Below, one piece after another: positions 33,132-38,741 of a stretch of DNA of 38,741 bases. Made by a program: the position numbers and the translations under genes. The stretch's first letter is position 1. Every line of letters starts with the position of its first letter. This stretch comes from Thiotrichaceae bacterium (lineage in GTDB: Bacteria; Pseudomonadota; Gammaproteobacteria; Beggiatoales; Beggiatoaceae), in assembly GCA_026991885.1 (NCBI GenBank), contig JALXAQ010000224.1:1-38741 (forward strand), given 5' to 3'. Under the pieces are notes generated by a model. That model did no database searches and was not told the DNA's origin. It was given only the letters and a program-made list of their open reading frames with translations.

Positions 33132-33273
33132 TTAGTGATTGATCCTGAAGAGTGCATTGGCCAATGCTGAATTTGCACAACAATGGCCAGTCATCACGGA
33201 ACGCATAGTGCCCTTAGCAGATGCCGAACCTTGGGATGACAAAAATGATAAATTACAATATCTAATACGATAA
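33132..33273 (+). pseudogene. Relic of 7Fe ferredoxin gene fdxA
   Basis: Frame one reads LVIDPEECI (33132-33158), the segment before the cysteine cluster of FdxA-type ferredoxins. The sequence then switches frame to ANAEFAQQWPVITERIVPLADAEPWDDKNDKLQYLIR and a stop (33160-33273), the usual C-terminal extension of the same family. The intervening C-x-x-C-x-x-C-x-x-x-CP segment is deleted, and no start or upstream cysteines were found. It lies in the 360-bp gap between the membrane-anchored gene and pgi. The remainder of that gap shows nothing else recognisable. Confidence 0.8.
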
Positions 33274-33350
33274 AGTTATTAAATAACTTTAAGTTTGTAA
33301 AATAATTTGTTGTTATTATTAATATAATATATTTTTATAGCGGTTAATGT

Positions 33351-34967
33351 TTAGCGACGACGATGGATATATCTCAGCAAGCCATCAGTAGAGCCATCGT
33401 GTTTCGTCTCTTGCTTGTTGTTAAGAGCGGGCAATAAAGTATTAGCAACTTGTTTACCAAGTTCAACACCCCATTGGTCAAAGGGATTAATACCCCAACA
33501 AATACCTTGTACAAAAACTTTATGCTCATACAAGGCAATCAATGTCCCTAAAACATGTGGAGTTAGCTTTTGATAAACCAGCGTATTAGTCGGTTGATTA
33601 CCGGAAAATACGCGATGGGACAATTGTTCCATTGGTGCTAAGGCATCCCTGGTTTTTTCAGGTGTTCTGCCCATCATTAAGGCATGCGTTTGTGCCAGCG
33701 CGTTGGACAAAACGGCGTTTTGATGTCCTGGTAAATCATGTTGGCTTTCAATGGCAACCAGAAAATCAGCCGGGATTAAATGGGTGCCTTGATGTAGCAA
33801 CTGATAAAAGGCATGTTGCCCATTATTACCCGGGGCACCCCAAATAATTGGGCATGTTGGATAATCAACACGCTCTCCCTCACGAGTGACAGACTTACCC
33901 AAACTTTCCATGACTAATTGTTGTAAATAGGCGGGCAACAGTTCTAAACTATAATCATAAGGCAAGATCGCATGGGTAGTCGCCTTAAAAAAACTGCTAT
34001 ACCACACCCCAATGAGTCCCATTAAGACCGGCAAATTTTCTGCCAACGGCACCGTTTCAAAATGCTTATCCAATTCATGGGCACCTGCCAAGAATTGTTC
34101 AAAATTATCCATACCAATCATCAGCAAAATCGGCAAGCCTATCGCTGACCACAACGAATAACGCCCGCCTACCCAGTCCCAAAATTCAAACATATTGGCC
34201 GGATCAATGCCAAATTCAGTGACTTGTTGTCGAGCGGTGCTAACTGCGACGAAATGTTTAGCCACCGCTTTCTCATCACCCAACTTATCTATCAGCCATT
34301 GTCGCGCACTTTGGGCATTGAGTATGGTTTCCTGAGTCGTAAACGTTTTGGATGCGATAATAAACAAAGTGGTTTCGGGATTAAGCTTTGCCAAAGTTTC
34401 GCCCAAATGTGTGCCATCGACATTGGAGATAAAATAACCCTGTAAGCGTGCATGATGATAGGCTTTCAATGCCCTTGTTACCATTGCGGGTCCTAAATCA
34501 GAGCCGCCGATCCCAATATTAACAATAGATTCAATGGGTTTACCGGTATAACCGCGCCACGCACCAGAACGTACCGACTCGCTAAATTGCCCCATTTTTG
34601 CCAACACGGCGTTGACATTGGGCATGACATCTTTGCCATCTACCAAAATCGGACGATTGGAGCGGTTGCGGAGAGCAATATGTAAGGCAGCACGTTGCTC
34701 AGTATTATTGACCTTTTCCCCCTGAAATAGACGGCTAATCCAATCTTGCAAATTTGTCTCTGCCGCTAAATTAAGCAATAAAACGAGAGTGTCACTGGTT
34801 AAACGGTTTTTAGAATAATCCAGCAACAAGCCACACGCTTCGACTGAAAATTTTTCAAAGCGTTGGTTATCAAGTGCAAACAAGTCACGTAAATGTACTT
34901 GCGCTAAATAGTGTTGATGGGTTTTGATATCTGCCCAGGCAACAGAATGGCTGATGAGGCTGTTCAT
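33351..34967 (-). CDS. pgi: Glucose-6-phosphate isomerase
   Basis: A 538-aa cytoplasmic isomerase interconverting glucose-6-phosphate and fructose-6-phosphate in glycolysis and gluconeogenesis. Family signatures are clear: IVNIGIGGSDLGPAMV, FIIASKTFTTQET (phosphate loop), FEFWDWVGGRYSLWSAIGLP, WGAPGNNGQHAFYQLLHQGT with the catalytic His, and GINPFDQWGVELGK with the catalytic Lys. Length is close to the usual 545-550. It begins 8 nt after the upstream unknown gene, so the two likely share a transcript. The C-terminus ends with a basic RYIHRRR tail. Confidence 0.97.
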   Translation of the reverse strand: MNSLISHSVAWADIKTHQHYLAQVHLRDLFALDNQRFEKFSVEACGLLLDYSKNRLTSDTLVLLLNLAAETNLQDWISRLFQGEKVNNTEQRAALHIALRNRSNRPILVDGKDVMPNVNAVLAKMGQFSESVRSGAWRGYTGKPIESIVNIGIGGSDLGPAMVTRALKAYHHARLQGYFISNVDGTHLGETLAKLNPETTLFIIASKTFTTQETILNAQSARQWLIDKLGDEKAVAKHFVAVSTARQQVTEFGIDPANMFEFWDWVGGRYSLWSAIGLPILLMIGMDNFEQFLAGAHELDKHFETVPLAENLPVLMGLIGVWYSSFFKATTHAILPYDYSLELLPAYLQQLVMESLGKSVTREGERVDYPTCPIIWGAPGNNGQHAFYQLLHQGTHLIPADFLVAIESQHDLPGHQNAVLSNALAQTHALMMGRTPEKTRDALAPMEQLSHRVFSGNQPTNTLVYQKLTPHVLGTLIALYEHKVFVQGICWGINPFDQWGVELGKQVANTLLPALNNKQETKHDGSTDGLLRYIHRRR

Positions 34968-34975
34968 AATTTCAA

Positions 34976-35836
34976 TTACTCTTTTATAAAAAATCGAAAC
35001 AATCTATTCTTTTTTGTCTTTTTTTGTTTAGGGATTTGTTTTTCCGGCAATGTTTTCGCGACTGGCACTTTTTGTAGTCCATATGGGATAATATTTTCCG
35101 AGGGGCTCGCGCTCCTTTTTTGCGACGGATTTTTTTGACGCAAGTTGAGATGATGGGGCAACCTTGTGATGTATTTCGCCAATTCATCTAAAAATGTCTC
35201 ATTGATTTCTTTTGGTTGTAGACTGTACACCACCTTCTTGCCTAACTCAGCAAAATTCGTCACCATCAAATCAATAGTGCTGCTTTTAAATTGACCTGTA
35301 AATTGAAATTCAACAATAATCGATGGTTCAAATAGAAAAATGGTTTTGATAGCCTCGGAATCTGGATCAGATTCTTCAGTATCAATAAAAGAGATATGAT
35401 GCTTGGCAAAGTATTTTCTTTGTGAATTCGCATCAGACAGATTGTGTATTTTCAAACGGTATTTATACGGCGTTTGACAAATACAGCGCAAGAGAAAATC
35501 GCTACTCGTGTCAATAAAATCACTATTTTTTAATGAGTGATGAGATTTTTTCGCGTAGACATTGTCAAAAAGCGCGACCCGGTAATTTTGTTGTTGAAAA
35601 TCAGCAATTTCACCATAACCTTTTATTTCGTAGCTCACCTGGGTATCAGGTTTAAGATAATTAAGTTGATCAGTCAACTCACGTAGAAACTCGCGCATTC
35701 GTTCTAATGTGGGTTTGATCTGAGTACGAAATATTTTTTTTCGTTGCCCTCGTAGTTGTTGTGCTTGTAATTCATTTGCTTTGTCTTGTTCTTGGCGTTC
35801 TTCGCTTGCCTTCTTGAGTTGCTCAAGATAACTCAT
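34976..35836 (-). CDS. Hypothetical cytoplasmic protein upstream of pgi
   Basis: A 286-aa protein I do not recognise. The first 55 residues are helical and charged (LEQLKKASEERQEQDKANELQAQQLR, then LERMREFLRELTDQLNYL). Residues about 65-215 form a mixed α/β domain with YEIKGYGEIADF, DFLLRCICQTPYKYRLKI and IIVEFQFTGQF. The C-terminal 60 residues are very basic and Ser/Pro/Lys-rich, ending KKTKKNRLFRFFIKE, which could bind nucleic acid or membrane lipid. No membrane segments or signal peptide are visible. It precedes pgi by 8 nt; a metabolic link is not implied by its sequence. Confidence 0.7.
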   Translation of the reverse strand: MSYLEQLKKASEERQEQDKANELQAQQLRGQRKKIFRTQIKPTLERMREFLRELTDQLNYLKPDTQVSYEIKGYGEIADFQQQNYRVALFDNVYAKKSHHSLKNSDFIDTSSDFLLRCICQTPYKYRLKIHNLSDANSQRKYFAKHHISFIDTEESDPDSEAIKTIFLFEPSIIVEFQFTGQFKSSTIDLMVTNFAELGKKVVYSLQPKEINETFLDELAKYITRLPHHLNLRQKNPSQKRSASPSENIIPYGLQKVPVAKTLPEKQIPKQKKTKKNRLFRFFIKE

Positions 35837-36050
35837 AGATAGACACTCCCGATTGTACAGAATTGCTAAAAGTTTATCGCTTGATTTATGAGTAAAAATC
35901 TTTAATATTCAAGCCTGTTACAATAATAAATGAAAGTAAAAAATGAAATTATACTCGATTAATAGGGTTGAAAGCTCAAAGGATTGATATTATACCCATT
36001 CTAAATTGCTTTGCAATTCTTTATATCTAACTTTTAATGACTCCCACTCA
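35837..36050. promoter_or_regulatory. Divergent gap between the pgi operon and ccmH
   Basis: 214 nt, strongly AT-rich, presumably carrying both divergent promoters, although no pair of boxes could be assigned. It contains the palindrome AATTGC-TTT-GCAATT (36004-36018), 32 nt before the ccmH start. Confidence 0.35.
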
Positions 36051-36503
36051 ATGAAAAAAATTACATTTTTTTTAATACTGTTAACGCTCAATACCTATGC
36101 GGTAGATAAAAATCCCATAGAGTTTAACAATCCTGAGCAAGAAAAACGCTATCAGGAACTGATAGAAGAATTGCGTTGTGTTGTCTGTCAAAATCAATCC
36201 GTTGCGGATTCCAATGCCGAATTGGCGCAAGACATACGCGATCTCGTCCGCAATAAAATCCGTGAAGGTCAAACAGACCAACAAATCACCAATTTTATGG
36301 TAGATCGTTATGGTGACTTTGTCCTGTATAATCCCCCGCTCAAAGCCAAGACTTATGTATTATGGTTGGGACCCTTAGTACTGCTACTGGTAGGGTTTAT
36401 TGTGTTGTTCTACTTTATCCGTCGTCACGCGCAAACAACTGACACACTGGTCAACCTAACTGACGAAGAACGCCAGAAAATAAAACAAGTACTTGAAAAA
36501 TAA
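36051..36503 (+). CDS. ccmH: Cytochrome c-type biogenesis protein CcmH (CcmH/CycL thioreductase)
   Basis: A 150-aa periplasm-facing thiol oxidoreductase of the System I cytochrome c maturation pathway, which reduces apocytochrome CxxCH cysteines before haem attachment. A signal peptide (about 1-17) is followed by the active-site motif LRCVVCQNQS (Cys43, Cys46), the helical NAELAQDIRDLVRNKI, and a C-terminal membrane anchor at about 102-125 (VLWLGPLVLLLVGFIVLFYF). The start at 36051 is the ATG of the signal peptide; upstream codons are AT-rich leader. ccmI follows 14 nt later. The other ccm genes are not in the window, so the cluster is split in this genome or lies elsewhere. Confidence 0.95.
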   Translation: MKKITFFLILLTLNTYAVDKNPIEFNNPEQEKRYQELIEELRCVVCQNQSVADSNAELAQDIRDLVRNKIREGQTDQQITNFMVDRYGDFVLYNPPLKAKTYVLWLGPLVLLLVGFIVLFYFIRRHAQTTDTLVNLTDEERQKIKQVLEK

Positions 36504-36517
36504 GGAATGTAAAAAAA

Positions 36518-37741
36518 ATGCTCACATTTTGGATTATTGCCGCCATTTTAACGACACTCGCCATCGCTTTTGTTATACCACCACTGCTGAAAAAAAATCC
36601 GCCAGCGACCAATATTGATCGTAACAGCCTCAATGTCGCCATCTATAAGGATCGGCTCGCGGAGCTAGAACAGGAAAACTTGACACCAAAACAACTGCTA
36701 CAGGCTAAGCAAGAATTGGAAAAAACCCTTGCCCAAGATTTAGACGACAATCCGACACTTGCCCATCAACCCCGTGCCCGTTGGGCGACAGTTGTTGTGC
36801 TACTCGCCATCCCAGCTTTAGCATTTAGTACCTATTGGAAATTGGGTGCCAAGGAGCTGATCGCGCCCCCAACCCAAGTTGCACATCCAAAAGATACCAA
36901 TATGCCTGGTAACTTTGACGAAATGGTTAATAAATTAGCCAAGCGTCTACAACAACAACCCGACGATCAAAAGGGTTGGCGCATGTTAGCACGCTCATAC
37001 ATCGTGCTTAAACGCTATGACGATGCAGCGCGCGCTTATAATAAATTGTTGGCACTGGTAGGCGATCAAGACCCAGAATTACTCACGGAGCTTGCCAGAG
37101 TCTTAGTCCAAGCCAATGACGGCCAATTTGCTGGACAACCGACAATATTACTCAAAGCGGCTTTGGATTTAGAGCCTAACCATCCAAACGCACTGTTATT
37201 ATCAGGTTTAGCCGCTGTACAAAAAAACAACTACAATGTTGCTATTAAGCATTGGGAACGCCTTTTACAACAAATTCCCCCAGAAAATGTGCAAGCGCAA
37301 CAGATGGTAGAAACGTATATTGCCGATGCACGCGCTCAACTCACACCAAATGCTGAGCCGGTGGCACCACAAAGTGTGGCAACTGAGTCAACAGTGACTC
37401 AACTTCAAGTCCATGTCACTTTATCGTCAGCCTTACAAGATAAAGTGAACCCGAACGATACATTATTCATCTACGCCCGTGCGACAAAAGGCCCACCCAT
37501 GCCCTTAGCCATTGTCGAAAAAATGGCAAGTGAGTTACCGATTACTGTCACATTAGATGACAGCAAGGCTATGATGCCAACCATGAAATTATCTTCTTTT
37601 CAAGAAGTCACAATATTAGCACGGATATCAAAAAGCGGCTCTGCCAAATTACAAGCTGGCGATTTACAAGGACAACTGAGTCCTGTTGTTTTATCTCAAC
37701 AAGATAAGGTAGAAATTGTGATTAATCAGATAGCCGAATAA
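36518..37741 (+). CDS. ccmI: Cytochrome c biogenesis protein CcmI (CycH)
   Basis: A 407-aa inner-membrane apocytochrome chaperone that presents c-type cytochrome precursors to CcmF/CcmH. Two N-terminal membrane segments (about 4-22 and 89-106) flank a cytoplasmic helical loop (YKDRLAELEQENLTPKQL). TPR repeats follow in the periplasm (about 130-285, with GWRMLARSYIVLKRYDDAARAYNKLL), and a C-terminal β-rich domain (about 300-405, VHVTLSSALQDKVNPNDTLFIYARA) matches the CcmI/NrfG C-terminus. AAGGA lies 12-16 nt before the ATG. It is translationally close to ccmH. A family C repeat follows 9 nt after the stop. Confidence 0.93.
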   Translation: MLTFWIIAAILTTLAIAFVIPPLLKKNPPATNIDRNSLNVAIYKDRLAELEQENLTPKQLLQAKQELEKTLAQDLDDNPTLAHQPRARWATVVVLLAIPALAFSTYWKLGAKELIAPPTQVAHPKDTNMPGNFDEMVNKLAKRLQQQPDDQKGWRMLARSYIVLKRYDDAARAYNKLLALVGDQDPELLTELARVLVQANDGQFAGQPTILLKAALDLEPNHPNALLLSGLAAVQKNNYNVAIKHWERLLQQIPPENVQAQQMVETYIADARAQLTPNAEPVAPQSVATESTVTQLQVHVTLSSALQDKVNPNDTLFIYARATKGPPMPLAIVEKMASELPITVTLDDSKAMMPTMKLSSFQEVTILARISKSGSAKLQAGDLQGQLSPVVLSQQDKVEIVINQIAE

Positions 37742-37750
37742 CCTTAAGGA

Positions 37751-37770
37751 GTCCAAGATTTATCTTGGAC
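37751..37770. repeat. Family C palindrome next to a ribosome site
   Basis: GTCCAAGATTTATCTTGGAC, a perfect inverted repeat identical to 15061-15080. The next bases are GAGGA (37771-37775), the ribosome binding site of the pentapeptide gene. Confidence 0.85.
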
Positions 37771-37785
37771 GAGGAACCTATACAA

Positions 37786-38640
37786 ATGATTGAGATAAAA
37801 AACAAAAATACTGGAAATCTCATCTTGAGCCTCTCCGCTGACACACTCTCAGGGGCAGACTTGCATGAAATTGATTTAACTGAAGCCGACTTGAGCAATG
37901 CCGATTTACGTCATGCTGATCTCTCCCATAGCGACTTATCCCACGCCAATCTTGAATCTGCACAACTACAACATGCTAATTTGATAGGAACACAACTTGC
38001 CTATGCAAAGCTCGATCATGCCGATTTAAGCGAAGCTCGCTTAAGTGATGGCACCCCATTTAGTGGTGCTATTTTAATGGAAGCCAGACTACACCATGCT
38101 AAACTCATCAGTGCCGATTTGCGTTATGCCGATTTGCACCAAGCCGATCTCTCTTATGCCGATCTCACAAAAGCTTTTCTCCAAGGTGCCAATTTGCACC
38201 AAGCTAATCTCAGATGTACCCATTTATGTGGCGCCATGTTCGTTGATGCCGATCTGAGTGCCAGCGATTTGAGAGAGAGCAATTTATGTGACGCACATTT
38301 AAACAGTGCTAATTTAATGAACGCCAATCTCAGTGAAGCCTTCCTCAGCGGCGATAAGAACTCTAAACCAGCGACTTTGATAAGAGCCAATTTAACACGC
38401 GCCATTTTGCTTAATGCCCGTTTAAATCATGTTGTGCTAAAAGAGGCTAATCTTTATCATGCGGATTTACGCAATACTGACTTATCTCATGCCTTATTAG
38501 GTGGCGCACACTTACGTCGTGCCAATGTAGAAGGTACCAATTTTGCCGGCGTTGAACTTGCCGCTGTGATAATGGATTTTGCCAATTTTTCTAAGGCAAA
38601 AAATGCTGACATCCCCTCTTATAAAATAAATTTACGTTAG
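37786..38640 (+). CDS. Pentapeptide-repeat protein
   Basis: A 284-aa protein of nearly uninterrupted A(D/N)Lxx pentapeptide repeats from about residue 25 to 275 (for example ADLSNADLRHADLSHSDLSH). These fold as a right-handed quadrilateral β-helix. There is no signal peptide or membrane segment, so it is probably cytoplasmic. Some family members mimic DNA and bind gyrase, but the sequence gives no specific hint of that. A break in the regular pattern near 95-100 (DGTPFSG) and another near 200 (SGDKNSKPAT) may be loops. ATG 37786 is preferred to the upstream TTG because GAGGA lies 10 nt before it and the upstream codons are repeat DNA. Confidence 0.9.
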   Translation: MIEIKNKNTGNLILSLSADTLSGADLHEIDLTEADLSNADLRHADLSHSDLSHANLESAQLQHANLIGTQLAYAKLDHADLSEARLSDGTPFSGAILMEARLHHAKLISADLRYADLHQADLSYADLTKAFLQGANLHQANLRCTHLCGAMFVDADLSASDLRESNLCDAHLNSANLMNANLSEAFLSGDKNSKPATLIRANLTRAILLNARLNHVVLKEANLYHADLRNTDLSHALLGGAHLRRANVEGTNFAGVELAAVIMDFANFSKAKNADIPSYKINLR

Positions 38641-38641
38641 T

Positions 38642-38741
38642 CTCGACGCGGAGCGTCGAGGCAGGCATTCCCACGCAGAGCGTGGGAACGAGGGCGTTCT
38701 CGTTCCTTTGCATCACGTTCTCGTTCCCATGCTCTGCGTGG
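38642..38741. repeat. Family A repeat cluster at window end
   Basis: A small hairpin CTCGACGC-GGA-GCGTCGAG (38642-38660), a GCAGGC linker, a family A hairpin (38667-38692) and a second family A copy (from about 38720) cut by the window edge. The first part repeats the inner edge of the RAYT right flank (4287-4310). It begins 2 nt after the pentapeptide gene stop. Confidence 0.85.

Noticed and set aside
37765-37785. TTG start for the pentapeptide gene
   Set aside because: The added codons lie in the family C repeat and ribosome site; the ATG at 37786 has GAGGA at a proper distance.

Overview
The window looks like a chromosomal segment of a gammaproteobacterium, most likely a Thiotrichales/Beggiatoaceae-type filamentous or giant sulfur bacterium. 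That placement is an inference from the gene set (clpS-clpA, smc, pgi, aspS, split ccmH/ccmI), the moderately AT-rich sequence, the density of short palindromic repeats, and the mix of caspase-like, FGE/DUF1566 and toxin-antitoxin genes. No rRNA, tRNA or CRISPR array was recognised.

Layout. 1-2730: clpA and clpS (minus). 2731-4587: a small RDD membrane protein and a REP-associated tyrosine transposase (RAYT) enclosed by inverted copies of a composite palindromic repeat, in two dense repeat clusters. 4588-8091: smc (minus). 8125-10472: a decayed AAA/PD-(D/E)XK-type ATPase relic, head to head with an intact gene of the same general architecture. 10479-13511: an RND efflux permease. 13512-16544: an accessory patch with a truncated XRE regulator, a UPF0175/DUF3368-PIN toxin-antitoxin pair, fragments of a second RND gene, and an overlapping (RHH-like)-HNH endonuclease pair. 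16545-17999: a response regulator-cyclase. 18054-19979 (minus): a secreted coiled-coil DUF1566 protein and an orphan OppF/DppF-type ATPase. 20240-24598: a solitary 1216-aa BrxC/PglY-like P-loop ATPase followed by a UPF0175/PIN pair whose toxin is broken. 24754-28609: a secreted caspase-like/FGE-sulfatase protein lacking both catalytic residues, then a secreted Calx-beta protein flanked by paired hairpin repeats. 28985-30175: an AAA_14/DUF4143-like ATPase (minus) with two candidate operators. 30293-32331: fmdB-aspS (minus). 32501-35836: a membrane-anchored protein, a ferredoxin relic, then pgi and an upstream unknown gene (minus). 36051-38640: ccmH, ccmI and a pentapeptide-repeat protein.

How it works together. 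The housekeeping genes form short conventional operons (clpS-clpA, fmdB-aspS, unknown-pgi, ccmH-ccmI). Between them, at least five families of short palindromes occupy gene ends and 5' regions. Some supply stop codons (dppF, RND) or sit against ribosome binding sites (BrxC-like ATPase, pentapeptide gene). Relics (fdxA, an AAA/nuclease gene, an RND paralogue, a PIN toxin, an XRE regulator) show continuing gene decay.

The best candidates for unusual biology are the RAYT with its own repeat family, the stand-alone BrxC-like ATPase, the RHH-HNH pair, the catalytically dead caspase-FGE protein, and the operator pair at 30187-30235. All family assignments are from motif reading alone; no database search was possible.
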